From DALYLB01 sp046154695 (GTDB lineage: Bacteria; Acidobacteriota; Blastocatellia; RBC074), in assembly GCA_046154695.1 (NCBI GenBank), contig JBJXFI010000233.1:1-19531 (forward strand): a DNA stretch of 19,531 nucleotides. Direction: 5' to 3'. The notes beneath the pieces were generated by a model. The model was given only the letters and a program-made list of their open reading frames with translations. It did no database searches and had not been told where the DNA came from. The stretch's first letter is position 1, and the number at the start of each line of letters is the position of its first letter. Below are positions 10,410 to 18,859 of the stretch, in pieces. Made by a program: the position numbers and the translations under genes.

Positions 10410-10454
10410 AAAAAGCCCTTCATCGCCTGCTTCGCAGACGATGAAGGGCTTTTT
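10410..10454. terminator. Strong bidirectional Rho-independent terminator
   Basis: A 16-bp perfect stem pairs AAAAAGCCCTTCATCG (10410-10425) with CGATGAAGGGCTTTTT (10439-10454). An inner CTGC/GCAG pairing lies around a TTC loop. A T-run ends the plus-strand copy and an A-run begins it, so it can work in both directions. It sits between convergent genes, which is where a shared terminator would be expected. Confidence 0.9.
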
Positions 10455-10487
10455 CCGTTTCCCGGGAACGAACGCTAAAAAGGAGAA

Positions 10488-10518
10488 GGGCTCGAAGCGC
10501 CTCACACACTTCGAGCCC
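10488..10518 (-). terminator. Second hairpin, probable minus-strand terminator
   Basis: GGGCTCGAAG (10488-10497) pairs perfectly with CTTCGAGCCC (10509-10518) across an 11-base loop. Read on the minus strand, the stem is followed by a T-rich stretch (TTCTCCTTTTT). It would stop transcripts of the large minus-strand gene that escape earlier signals. Confidence 0.55.
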
Positions 10519-10695
10519 CTGATGCGATTCTCACACTTAGAAAGGCTGGTGATCATTGGAGTTTGTCGTCGATAGCCTCACTCTATCTTCGACCTCGATC
10601 ACCGTTCTTGGGAGCTTACACGCCGCTTCCCAAACAAAGTTCCACGGCTTTTCAAAAAAAGTGTCCAACGACCGGCGACCGAGCGCCGGCTGGCG
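10519..10695 (-). other. Structured 3' untranslated gap of the beta-propeller gene
   Basis: No gene is seen in this gap. It holds a 6-bp perfect stem CCGGCG/CGCCGG (10672-10677 with 10684-10689) directly after the large gene's stop on the minus strand. A run of seven T follows about 11 bases later (10654-10660), giving an imperfect terminator. A further bulged stem, TTGGGAGC/GCTTCCCAA, lies at 10608-10633. With the hairpins at 10410 and 10488, the 306-base gap between the convergent genes is unusually rich in secondary structure. A structured RNA cannot be ruled out. Confidence 0.35.
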
Positions 10696-13600
10696 TTATT
10701 TGACATTAATGCGAATGGTATTCGCGGTCTGACCGTCGATGGAGATGAGGATGTCGATTTCGCCGCGGCCGGCGAGTGCGCGGGGGATCTGGAGGTTGAT
10801 CTGATCGAGGCCGGCGAAGGCGCCCTGCGGGCCGGCGAAGAGGATCGGGGCATCGACGCCGCCGAGGCTGGCGGAGGCGGCGGCGGGCGCGGAGCAGTGG
10901 CGCAATCCGGTGCCGAAGAGGATCAGGTAGAGTTGATGGGTGGGATTGCCGAAGTCGATGGCACGGGCCGTGAACCGGTTCTGGGCGGCGTTCCACTCGG
11001 CGAGGGGTTCATAGCTCTGGACGCCGTCGGCCGTGACGCGAAGCACATTGCCGACGGCGACGCCCTGGCCGCTGGCATTGGCCGTGAAGAGTCCCGGCGC
11101 GACGCGGGAGATGTTGACGACACCGTTGAAGAGGCCGTCGGCGCCGTTCGTGATCATGATCGAGGCCGGACCATTGGCCGTGCCGGGCGGCATCTGATAG
11201 TTGATCTGGTTCGGCGAGACGAAGAAGAGCGGGGAGCGGCGTTCGACGCCCGTGCTGTCCTTTACGGCGACGACGACGTTCGCGAGGGCGGTGGGAAGCT
11301 CGTTCCCGGGCGGAAGTTGAATCGACGGCGCGAGCCCGGCGCCGAAGGCCGAGACGATCGACTCAGGGGCGAGGCTCGCCCCGCGCAGGGATGCGGCCGA
11401 GACGCTGACGGCGATGCCCGCCTGAGTGACGGTGTGGGCAAGGCCCGCGATCGTGATCGTGGCGCTTCGGGGGCGGCTCTCCGTGCTCGGGGCGACGATG
11501 AAGTTGACGGCGCCGCTTCCTTTCTGGGACAGCGAGTTCGCCACCGAGATCCAGCTCGCATCCTTCTCCACCGACCACGGGCAGTCATTTTGCGAGGCGA
11601 TTACCTCTACGCTTGCATACCCGCCCTCGACGCCGATCTTCTGCCCCGCGGCGGAAAGCGTGAAGCCGCAGCCGCCTCCGAGCGCGACCCGCCAGACACC
11701 TCGTCCGTGCGTGAAGGCGTAGAGTTGCATCGCTCCACCGATCGAGACGAAGGACATCGCCTCGATCATGACGTTTGCGAAGCCATTGTTTTCGACCGCC
11801 CAGGTGGCTCCGCCATCGGGGGAGACGAAGATTCCCAGATCCGTCCCCAGATAGATCCGCTGCGGATTGGTCGGATCGATGAGGATGCAATTGACGGGGA
11901 GATCGGGAAGCGCTCCCGCGCCGGTCCCGTCGATCGCCTGCCAGGAAAGCCCGGCGTCCGAGGTGCGCCAGACGTGCTTTCCGCCAAAGCTGGAATAAGT
12001 GGCATAGGCGATGTCACGGTTCGTCGGATCGAAGGCCACCCAGGAGACATAGCCGCTTCGCGGCCGTTGATACGGCCATGCGGTGTCGGCATCCGAACTC
12101 AATCCGGTGCTCGTGCGGTGAATCTGCCCGCCGGCGGTCCCCGCGAGCACGAAGTTCGGATCAGACGGCGCGACGGCGACCGCGGTCGTCGTCGCTTGCA
12201 GGTCGCTGCTGGCCTGGCTCCAGTTCTGCGCGCCGTTGCGCGTGCGCCACATCTGCCGCCCCCCGATCCACAGGCGATTCGAATCCGCCGGATCGACGAC
12301 GAAGGGCGTGATGAAATTGAACCCGTTATTGCTGATTCCGGTCGTCGCCGCGGCCCATTTGACGCCGCCATCGATCGACTTCCGCAGCGAGAGCCCCGTC
12401 GTCCCGGCATAGATCACGTCCGGCCCGGTCACCGCCACATACCCGCCATCCCCCGAGAGCGCCTCGCGCCAGCCATTCGGGCCCGCCTCGTCGCTGCCGA
12501 CGAGAACGCCGTTGTCCTGCGCCCCTCCGATGTATTTCACGCCGTCCGGAAAGGCCGCGCCGTGATAAAACTGCGTCACCTCATAGCCGTTGTTGAGCGA
12601 GGCCCAGGTGATCTGGCTGACCTCCGGCGAACAGGGCGCGCGGTTCCCCGCCGCCGCCTGCCCCCGCGCATTCTCGGTCCGGTAGATCCCGCCGTCGGTC
12701 CCGACATACATTTTGCGGTTGGAGGCTCCGTCATAGTCCGGATGGAAGACAATCGCATGCTGATCCGCGTGCACATAACGCGGATTGGCCTGCGGCAGAT
12801 GCCAGAAAGAAGCCATGCCGAACGTGGCGCCGCCGTCATCGGACCGGAAAAGATCCACGCCGCCGACCCAGAGGGTGTTCTCGTTCTTCGGATCAACGGC
12901 GATCGCGTTGTCATACCACCCCTGATGGAAATATTGCGAGGCGCCCCGCTGGCACTCCGAAAAGAACGCGTAGATCGGATTGCTGAAGAGCGTCGCGTTG
13001 AGCTTGTTCGAATCGGCGCCGCGCAGCCTCGCCTCCCACGTGCCGGGGGCTCCGCCCGCCGCCGAGCGATAGACCGCCTTCACGCTGTGAGGCGCTCCCG
13101 TGGCGCCGCTGTCGGACGTTACGCCATAGATCACATCCTGATTCGAGGGAGCGAGGGCGATGCTCGTCCGCCCCATCCCCGCTTCCGAGTGAACCTGCTC
13201 CCACGCGCCGAGGCCCGTCTCGGCATTCATATTCAGATATATCGATGCCTGAACCGACGCGGCGTTGAAGACGCCGATTGCCGTGCCGCAGGAGGCGATC
13301 ACGTAATCGCTGCTCTTGTCGGTGCGGATCGCCAGGTCGAGGCAGCCGCCATTCACCCGGTCCGCCTGGTGAACAAGCGTCCAGCTCGCTCCGCCGTCGA
13401 GCGATCGCATGATTCCGCCGCGTGTCGCGGCGTAAATCCGATTGCTCTTCGACGGACTCACCACGATGTCGTTCACGTAATGAAAATCGGCCGTTCCGGT
13501 TCCCTCCAGCCGCCGCCAGGTATTTCCGCCGTCGAAGCTCTTGAAGATGCCCGCGCCGCGTACCGAGTTCGCGTTGAAATAGCCTTCGCCCGTCCCCGCG

Positions 13601-14313
13601 TAGATCACATCCGGATTCTGCGGATCCATCGCCAGCGCGTTGACCGCGAGATTCGGCATCAGGTCCGCGAGCGGCCGCCAGCTCTTCCCGGCATCCGTCG
13701 ATTTCCACACGCCGCCGGATGCGGCACCCGCATAGATCACCTCCGGCTGCTGCGGAGAGATGAGTATCGCCCGCGTGCGGCCTCCGGTGTTTCCCGGCCC
13801 CAGCGACCTCCAGTTGGCCAGGGCGGCCGCCTGAGGCGTCGACTGGCCAAAGGACGACTCTTCCCGCGAAGGCAGCAAACGCCCCTGCAGCGTCGAATAT
13901 TGCTGCAGCTCGCGCATCTCTTCGAGCGCCTTCAAATACCGCTCGACCGGGATCTCGCTCTCTCCCTCGGGAATGCGCTTCAACCGGTGAAACTCAGCGG
14001 CCTCGGCGGGCCGGTCGTACCTCTCTTTTTCGCGCAGCTCCTCAAGCTCCCGCTCCATCTCCTCCTCATCGAACTCCCGGGAAGCGGGTTGGCGCTCCGG
14101 CTGAGGCCGGGCTGGCAAAGCCGGAGCTTCGTTCAGGGCCTCATTTTCGTTGTTTGTTGATGGAGTTGATGGAAAGAATGTGGAACCGGATTGTCGAGGC
14201 GGAAGCGCGCCATCGAGCCGCGCGCGCGGGGCGGTCGGGATCAGAAGACAGATCATCAACGAGGCCGAAAGCAGGCCGGCACGGAGTCCGCTGAGATTGC
14301 CTCTTTGTCGCAT
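10696..14313 (-). CDS. Large secreted beta-propeller protein with BACON and TIGR03437 (Solibacter C-terminal) domains
   Basis: This 1205-residue protein starts with an N-terminal signal segment (about 10-30). A strongly acidic/basic helical region rich in Glu, Arg and Leu follows (about 75-140). Residues of about 160-875 form a sortilin/BNR-type beta-propeller, shown by repeated Asp-box motifs: STDAGKSW, SFDGGNTW, SLDGGASW, SDDGGATF, SIDGGVKW, TSDAGLSW, SPDGGATW. Residues 879-964 match a BACON-like domain (CPWSVEKDASWISV), and 965-1205 match TIGR03437 (FFVSPNQINYQMP, VAPGLFTANASGQG, LILFGTGLR, DQINLQIP). Such propellers bind or cleave polysaccharides in GH74 enzymes, but a catalytic role is not evident here; BACON is thought to bind carbohydrate or mucin. 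The ATG at 14313 follows an AAGGA site; the TTG one codon earlier is less likely. It is most likely a surface adhesin or binding protein. Confidence 0.92.
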   Translation of the reverse strand: MRQRGNLSGLRAGLLSASLMICLLIPTAPRARLDGALPPRQSGSTFFPSTPSTNNENEALNEAPALPARPQPERQPASREFDEEEMERELEELREKERYDRPAEAAEFHRLKRIPEGESEIPVERYLKALEEMRELQQYSTLQGRLLPSREESSFGQSTPQAAALANWRSLGPGNTGGRTRAILISPQQPEVIYAGAASGGVWKSTDAGKSWRPLADLMPNLAVNALAMDPQNPDVIYAGTGEGYFNANSVRGAGIFKSFDGGNTWRRLEGTGTADFHYVNDIVVSPSKSNRIYAATRGGIMRSLDGGASWTLVHQADRVNGGCLDLAIRTDKSSDYVIASCGTAIGVFNAASVQASIYLNMNAETGLGAWEQVHSEAGMGRTSIALAPSNQDVIYGVTSDSGATGAPHSVKAVYRSAAGGAPGTWEARLRGADSNKLNATLFSNPIYAFFSECQRGASQYFHQGWYDNAIAVDPKNENTLWVGGVDLFRSDDGGATFGMASFWHLPQANPRYVHADQHAIVFHPDYDGASNRKMYVGTDGGIYRTENARGQAAAGNRAPCSPEVSQITWASLNNGYEVTQFYHGAAFPDGVKYIGGAQDNGVLVGSDEAGPNGWREALSGDGGYVAVTGPDVIYAGTTGLSLRKSIDGGVKWAAATTGISNNGFNFITPFVVDPADSNRLWIGGRQMWRTRNGAQNWSQASSDLQATTTAVAVAPSDPNFVLAGTAGGQIHRTSTGLSSDADTAWPYQRPRSGYVSWVAFDPTNRDIAYATYSSFGGKHVWRTSDAGLSWQAIDGTGAGALPDLPVNCILIDPTNPQRIYLGTDLGIFVSPDGGATWAVENNGFANVMIEAMSFVSIGGAMQLYAFTHGRGVWRVALGGGCGFTLSAAGQKIGVEGGYASVEVIASQNDCPWSVEKDASWISVANSLSQKGSGAVNFIVAPSTESRPRSATITIAGLAHTVTQAGIAVSVSAASLRGASLAPESIVSAFGAGLAPSIQLPPGNELPTALANVVVAVKDSTGVERRSPLFFVSPNQINYQMPPGTANGPASIMITNGADGLFNGVVNISRVAPGLFTANASGQGVAVGNVLRVTADGVQSYEPLAEWNAAQNRFTARAIDFGNPTHQLYLILFGTGLRHCSAPAAASASLGGVDAPILFAGPQGAFAGLDQINLQIPRALAGRGEIDILISIDGQTANTIRINVK

Positions 14314-14324
14314 CAATCCGTTCC

Positions 14325-14471
14325 TTATCCCTCATGGGCGCACACATCCGTCCGGATCGGATATCCGATCCCGATATGTGCTTCCAGGCGCCGCCAGATC
14401 TCCCCTTCGAGGGAATCTACGCGCAGCCGCATGCTCAGGGGGTCGTCATGAAATGAGATCTCCAACGCCAT
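14325..14471 (-). CDS. Possible 48-aa leader ORF upstream of the beta-propeller gene
   Basis: This short open frame begins MALEISFHDD, ends DVCAHEG, and stops 11 bases before the ATG of the large secreted protein on the same strand. The composition is protein-like (amphipathic segment LEGEIWRRLEAHIGIG) and not Arg/Ser-dominated as chance frames here usually are. The frame is open further upstream to about 14546 without a standard start, so it may instead be the 3' remnant of a decayed gene. The Shine-Dalgarno before its ATG is weak. I do not recognise the sequence. If translated, it would couple to the downstream start. Confidence 0.3.
   Translation of the reverse strand: MALEISFHDDPLSMRLRVDSLEGEIWRRLEAHIGIGYPIRTDVCAHEG
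14354..14371. promoter_or_regulatory. 18-bp perfect palindrome, operator candidate
   Basis: GGATCGGAT followed directly by ATCCGATCC forms a perfect 18-bp palindrome with no spacer, 41-58 bases upstream of the large gene's ATG. It overlaps the possible leader ORF. The symmetry and position fit a dimeric repressor site on a leader, but no regulator gene is present in the window to match it. Confidence 0.4.
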
Positions 14472-14902
14472 TTCCGTCGTTGCTGACGCGATAAAACAGC
14501 GCGGAGCCTGTCCGCCAGGATCGAAGAACGGGGCGGTCGCTTCCCATCACCCGGTGACGAAAAAGGTGAACGACCCATTCTTTCAATATGGAATCAATTT
14601 GGAGTTTTCCCGGCCTGCCATCGCGGTGGGTTCTCTTCTGATACGCGGGAACCGATTCAGTTCCAACTGAACAAACCGTTTTGGGCGTTGTGCGCGTTAC
14701 GGATGCTAATCTTGAGAGGAGAATCGAATCACCACGCTCATCGGCGAACCTGAAGTTGTAGGTAACTTCCTCGATAAATCAGCGTCGTCTTCTGTGAGGA
14801 AGAGACAGTGAGGGTGCCGATGTCAGGCAATTGGATAATAGCACGCGGTCTAATCCGGAGAAAGATAAAAGTTAGACAGAGTACATTAGAAATCCCGCTC
14901 GC
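14472..14902. other. Divergent intergenic region without a recognised gene
   Basis: About 430 bases of lower GC content separate the minus-strand propeller gene from the plus-strand operon. I see no credible protein; a 71-residue minus-strand frame at 14738-14953 has no family features. A perfect inverted repeat TTCAGTT-CC-AACTGAA lies at 14656-14671 and could be an operator or hairpin. AT-rich stretches suitable for promoters in both directions occur at about 14580-14700 and 14830-14895. Confidence 0.45.
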
Positions 14903-14930
14903 TTGTCGTCTTTGGGGCATGTGGTAAGAT
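14903..14930 (+). promoter_or_regulatory. Candidate sigma-70-type promoter for the 15099 operon
   Basis: A TTGTCG element (14903-14908) and TAAGAT (14925-14930) are separated by 16 bases, a plausible -35/-10 pair. Transcription would start near 14937, leaving an untranslated leader of about 160 bases before the ATG at 15099. This is assigned by eye, and similar matches can arise by chance. Confidence 0.3.
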
Positions 14931-15098
14931 TCGCCGCGCGGTTTCCGGAGCAAGACTCAAATTCATTCATTTTGCGTGCGAGGGTTCGATCGGGCAGGAC
15001 GATTTCCGACAACGCCTGAGTGCAGGCCTGCGGTGAAACTCTCGCGCGAGGCGCCCGGATGGAACCCGGCCCTACATTTTCCCCGGGAGAAGGTGTCG

Positions 15099-16784
15099 AT
15101 GTCGAACAGCCCAAACAACCGCCTACAGCCGCGTATCGGGGCGGCCATGCTCTTGATGATCGCGATGACGGGGGGGATGCGCGACGGACATGCGCAGCCC
15201 GCCGTGAATCGACAGAAGGTGCGCACAGTGCATACGCCGGCCGAGTTTCAACGCCTGACGAAGGGGCGGGTGAAGCTCCTGCGCGCGGCGCCGCCATCGG
15301 AGCTACGCCGACTACAGACGACGATGACCTCCGCCGTCATGCCTTGGGATCAGGTGACGGTCATCGCACACGCAGGCCCCGGGACGGTCTGGATCGGGAC
15401 GAAACGCGGCGCGATCCGCTTTTCGATCGGGACGGGTGCCCGGGAATATTTCGCCGGCGGACGATGGCTTCCCGCGGATATGGTCTCGGGCCTGGGGGTC
15501 GAAGGGGATGGAAGCATCGTTTGGATCGAGACGCCCGCCGGCTACAGCCGCATCGAATACAAACGGATGACGCTGGCGGAAAAGGCGCGGATCTTCGTCG
15601 ACCGGATCCGCGCCCGCCACGTGCGATGGGGGATGACCGCCGATTCGCACCTGCGGACGCCTGGCGATCTCGCGACCAATCAGATGGTGTCGAGCGATAA
15701 CGACGGCCTCTGGACGCAGATGTACATCGCGGCCGAGGCCTTTCGATATCGCGTGACGGGCGAGCGCGACGCGGCGGAGAACGCCCGGCAGGGATTGCAG
15801 GCGATGCTTCGCCTGGAAGAGATCACAGGCATTCCGGGCTTCCACGCGCGCTCGATCATCAAGGTCGGCGCCGACCCGCAACCCGACGACGGCGAATGGC
15901 ACACGACCGCCGATGGCGGCTGGCGATGGAAGGGCGACACGAGTTCGGATGAGATCGTGGGCCACTATTTCGGCTATTCGGTTTATCACGACCTGGCGGC
16001 GGACGAGGACGAGAAGCGCCGGATCGCCGCCGTCGTCGATCGCATGACCGATCACATCATCGACCATGGGTATCATCTGGTCGATGTCGATGGAAAGCCC
16101 ACCCGCTGGGGATGGTGGGCGCCGGAGGAGATCTGGGAGGATCCCGACGAGACCGGCCTGCGCGCGCTGCACCTGCTCTCGCACCTGCGCGTCGCCATGC
16201 ATCTGACGCAAAGCGCGCCCCGGCGCGAAAAATATCTCCGCCACTATCGGGAGCTGATCGACCGCCATCGATACCATCAACTGACCCGCAATCAGAAGAT
16301 CAACATCCCGGGCAGCATCAATCACTCGGACGATGAGCTGGCTTTTCTCTCCTACTATCCACTGATGATTTACGAGACCGATCCGACATTACGGGAGGTC
16401 TATCTGCAAGGGCTCGATCGAAGCTGGCAGGTCGAACGGCCGGAGCGGAATCCGCTCTGGAACTTCATTTATGCCGCGGGGAGCGGCGATCCCGAATTCG
16501 ATCGCGAGGATTCCCTGCGGACCCTGCGGGAGATCCCGATGGATCTGATCGCCTGGACGGTCAACAACTCGTCCCGGCTCGATGTGCCGATGGATGCGCT
16601 CGCCGATCGATTTAAACGCAAGCAGGCGTTGATCGTGTTGCCTTACGATGAGCTGCCGATGTCGAAATGGAACGGCAATCCGTATCGCGTCGACGGCGGC
16701 AATGGGGGCCGCAGCGAAGACGACGGTGTCTGCTTCCTCCTTCCCTACTGGATGGGCCGGCATCACAAGCTGATTGGCGAATGA
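15099..16784 (+). CDS. Exported protein with short propeller-like segment and predicted alpha-helical (six-hairpin-like) domain
   Basis: The 561-residue protein has a basic N-terminus, a hydrophobic core (14-25) and a GHAQ cleavage-type end near 33. Residues 92-154 contain GPGTVWIGTKRGAIRF (93-108), typical of 'two-component regulator propeller' repeats, though only one or two blades can fit. From about 160 onward it is mostly helical and rich in Trp, Asp and His: SSDNDGLWTQMY (198-209), a GEWH-TTADGG region (265-274) and TSSDEIVGHYFGY (281-293). This pattern recalls (alpha/alpha) barrel glycoside-processing proteins, but I cannot name a catalytic pair or family with certainty. The ATG at 15099 follows an excellent GGGAGAAGG site (15085-15093); the open frame from 14976 lacks this. 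The next gene begins seven bases after its stop, so they are probably one operon. Confidence 0.8.
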   Translation: MSNSPNNRLQPRIGAAMLLMIAMTGGMRDGHAQPAVNRQKVRTVHTPAEFQRLTKGRVKLLRAAPPSELRRLQTTMTSAVMPWDQVTVIAHAGPGTVWIGTKRGAIRFSIGTGAREYFAGGRWLPADMVSGLGVEGDGSIVWIETPAGYSRIEYKRMTLAEKARIFVDRIRARHVRWGMTADSHLRTPGDLATNQMVSSDNDGLWTQMYIAAEAFRYRVTGERDAAENARQGLQAMLRLEEITGIPGFHARSIIKVGADPQPDDGEWHTTADGGWRWKGDTSSDEIVGHYFGYSVYHDLAADEDEKRRIAAVVDRMTDHIIDHGYHLVDVDGKPTRWGWWAPEEIWEDPDETGLRALHLLSHLRVAMHLTQSAPRREKYLRHYRELIDRHRYHQLTRNQKINIPGSINHSDDELAFLSYYPLMIYETDPTLREVYLQGLDRSWQVERPERNPLWNFIYAAGSGDPEFDREDSLRTLREIPMDLIAWTVNNSSRLDVPMDALADRFKRKQALIVLPYDELPMSKWNGNPYRVDGGNGGRSEDDGVCFLLPYWMGRHHKLIGE

Positions 16785-16791
16785 AAACCCT

Positions 16792-18156
16792 ATGAATGGA
16801 ACGAACGACCATTTACGGCGGGAATTGAGCACCGCGGCCGCGGCGGCCTTCGTCGTCACCAATATGATCGGCTCGGGAATCTTCACCGTGCCGGCGTTCG
16901 TCCGCGTGGCGACGGGAAATGGCGGCGCCTCTCTCGCGGTCTGGATCGTCGGGGGTGGAATCGCGCTGACCGGCGCGCTCTGTTACGCCGAGCTCGCGAC
17001 ACTGATGCCGGAAGCGGGCGGCGAATATCACTATCTCACGCAGGTCTACGGCCGATTATGGGGGTTTCTCAGCGGGTGGATCTCATTTTTGGTGGGGTTT
17101 TCGGCGGCGATCGCGGCCTCGGCGCTCGGGGCATCGGCCTATGCATCGGCGTTTCTGCCCGCGTGGAATCCGGCCGCCCCGGTGATCGCGGGAATTGGAA
17201 TCACGCAGGGAGCGGCGCTGGCGTCGGCATTGATCGCGACGCTCTCGATCGTGCATTCGGTTGGCGTGCGGCCCAGCGGGAAGCTGCAGTCGGTGATCGC
17301 CGGAACGGTGATCGGCGCGATTCTCCTCTTCTCGATCGCGGGCTTCGCCACGGGACGGGGAGACTGGAGCGGGGTCACGGAAATCTCGTTCTCGAAGGGA
17401 GCCTGGTGGGTGGCGCTGGTCCAGGTCTATTTCGCCTACAGCGGATGGAACGCCGCCGCCTATCTGGCGGGAGAGGTCGCCAACCCGCGCCGAACGCTCC
17501 CGCGGGCCCTGATCGGCGGGACGTTGGTGGTCGTGGCGCTCTATCTGCTGTTGAACACGCTGTTTTTATACGCGGTTCCGGCCGCCTCGTGGGAGCCCAC
17601 GATCGCGATCGGAAAGGCGGCGGCGGAGCGGCTTTTCGGTCCCTTCGGAGCCAAGGCCATCAGCGGCATCATCACGTTCACGATCATCGGGTCCGCGAGC
17701 GCGATGGTCGCCGCGGGCCCGCGCGTCTATTACGCGATGGCACGCGATGGAATGGCGCATCCGGTCTTCGCGCGGCTGCATCCGCGCGGCGGCGCGCCTC
17801 GTGTGGCGATCCTGCTGCAGGCGCTGGTCGCGATGACGCTGGCGCTGACCGGCGCATTCGAGGCGCTGCTGATTTACGCCGGAGCCTCGCTCTCGCTCTT
17901 CACGGGACTGGCCGTCTCATCCCTCTATATTTTGCCGCGCAACCCGCCGGGCGGGGCGGAGTCCGCCTCAACGCGGTTTCGCACGCCGGGGTATCCCGTG
18001 ACGCCCGCGATCTTTCTTTCGTTGATTCTGATCTCCTTCGTGCAGAGCTTACGGGAGCGGCCGATCCCGACCGGGGCCGCCCTGGCGACGATCCTGATCG
18101 GCATCGGAATCTATTTCCTGAGCCGCCGCCGCGGCTGGCTGCGGGACACACAATAA
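16792..18156 (+). CDS. APC-superfamily amino acid/amine permease
   Basis: This 454-residue integral membrane protein is of the usual APC size with about 12 hydrophobic segments. The first segment holds the substrate-binding motif TNMIGSGIF (23-31). The loop after the second holds the family signature MPEAGGEYHYL, then GFLSGW (72-96). A third marker, YFAYSGWNAAAYLAGEV, is typical of segment 6. It should import or exchange amino acids, polyamines or related compounds across the inner membrane; specificity cannot be read. The ATG at 16792 is preferred over an in-frame TTG at 16774 that overlaps the upstream gene's end. No strong Shine-Dalgarno is seen, consistent with re-initiation after the preceding stop seven bases away. 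Confidence 0.92.
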   Translation: MNGTNDHLRRELSTAAAAAFVVTNMIGSGIFTVPAFVRVATGNGGASLAVWIVGGGIALTGALCYAELATLMPEAGGEYHYLTQVYGRLWGFLSGWISFLVGFSAAIAASALGASAYASAFLPAWNPAAPVIAGIGITQGAALASALIATLSIVHSVGVRPSGKLQSVIAGTVIGAILLFSIAGFATGRGDWSGVTEISFSKGAWWVALVQVYFAYSGWNAAAYLAGEVANPRRTLPRALIGGTLVVVALYLLLNTLFLYAVPAASWEPTIAIGKAAAERLFGPFGAKAISGIITFTIIGSASAMVAAGPRVYYAMARDGMAHPVFARLHPRGGAPRVAILLQALVAMTLALTGAFEALLIYAGASLSLFTGLAVSSLYILPRNPPGGAESASTRFRTPGYPVTPAIFLSLILISFVQSLRERPIPTGAALATILIGIGIYFLSRRRGWLRDTQ

Positions 18157-18165
18157 AGATCGTTC

Positions 18166-18205
18166 GTAGATCCGCCTGAAGGCGGAACTCCAAACGGTTC
18201 CGTGG
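18166..18205. repeat. Dispersed repeat, copy B, with GC hairpin
   Basis: TCCGCC (18171-18176) pairs with GGCGGA (18181-18186) around TGAA. The sequence continues through CTCCAAACGGTTC and matches copy A at 137-167 in the same orientation. It sits between the permease stop and the methyltransferase ribosome site (GGAGG, 18204-18208), so in mRNA the hairpin lies just upstream of that site. No U-run follows, so it is not a standard terminator. Confidence 0.65.
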
Positions 18206-18214
18206 AGGCTCGTG

Positions 18215-18853
18215 ATGAACAAATTGCTCTTATTTCTTCTTGTGCTATCCGTTCCGGCATATTCGCAACAACCGCAGCCCGCGGGGCAGTCGAGGCAGAA
18301 TCGATCGCCTGACGAATACATCCAGCTGCTCGAATCGGAGCGGCGACTATCGGGGCTGCAGGTCGATCGAGTCGTCGAATCGCTGAAGATCGAGCCGGGG
18401 CAGCGGATCGCCGATCTGGGCGCGGGCTCAGGCGTCTTCTCTCGCCCGATGTCGCTCAAGACCGGGCCGAAGGGGATCATCTACGCGATCGACATCGACG
18501 CGGAGCTGCTCAAATATCTCGAGAAGACGGCCCGGGAGCGAAATCTGCCCAATATCAGGACGATCGTCGGGACCGAAACGGATGCGAAAATCCCGGAGCG
18601 CGTCGATCTGATCGCCATCATCGACACGATGCATCATATTCAGAACCAACGCGAATACGTGAAGGGATTGAGAAAATATCTCAAGCCGGACGGCCGCGTC
18701 GCGATCATCGACTTTAGCAGGGACTGGCCCGCCGGCCACGAAAAGATGATCTACACGCTCGCGGATCTCGACGGATGGATGAAGGAGGCCGGGTTCAAGC
18801 GCGTCGAGCAGTTCGACTATTTGGCCACCAGCTTTTTCGTTATCTACAAATGA
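18215..18853 (+). CDS. Class I SAM-dependent methyltransferase with signal peptide
   Basis: The 212-residue protein carries the Rossmann-type methyltransferase motifs: DLGAGSGVFS (67-76) for SAM, YAIDID (90-95) with acidic Asp93/Asp95, DLIAIIDTMHHI (131-142) and LKPDGRVAIIDFS (156-168). The group resembles UbiE/Methyltransf_11-like enzymes. Residues 1-18 (MNKLLLFLLVLSVPAYSQ) form a clear Sec signal peptide, which is unusual because SAM is made in the cytoplasm. The ATG at 18215 follows GGAGG by six bases; the GTG one codon earlier is less likely. From memory, signal-bearing members of this family are annotated in several Gram-negative phyla, but their role is not settled. The substrate is unknown. 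It lies between the permease and the RidA-family gene, same strand. Confidence 0.88.
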   Translation: MNKLLLFLLVLSVPAYSQQPQPAGQSRQNRSPDEYIQLLESERRLSGLQVDRVVESLKIEPGQRIADLGAGSGVFSRPMSLKTGPKGIIYAIDIDAELLKYLEKTARERNLPNIRTIVGTETDAKIPERVDLIAIIDTMHHIQNQREYVKGLRKYLKPDGRVAIIDFSRDWPAGHEKMIYTLADLDGWMKEAGFKRVEQFDYLATSFFVIYK

Positions 18854-18859
18854 ATGTGA

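Noticed and set aside
10410..10454. Strong hairpin as a transposon end or attachment site
   Set aside because: A U-run and position between convergent gene ends fit a terminator; no flanking duplication or integrase.
10897..14160. Plus-strand open frame of about 1087 codons antisense to the propeller gene
   Set aside because: Arg/Asp/Gly-dominated composition with no motif; it mirrors the high-GC codon pattern of the real minus-strand gene, whose domains are clear.
14738..14953. Minus-strand 71-residue frame in the divergent gap
   Set aside because: Low-complexity, no ribosome site, covers the AT-rich promoter-like stretch.
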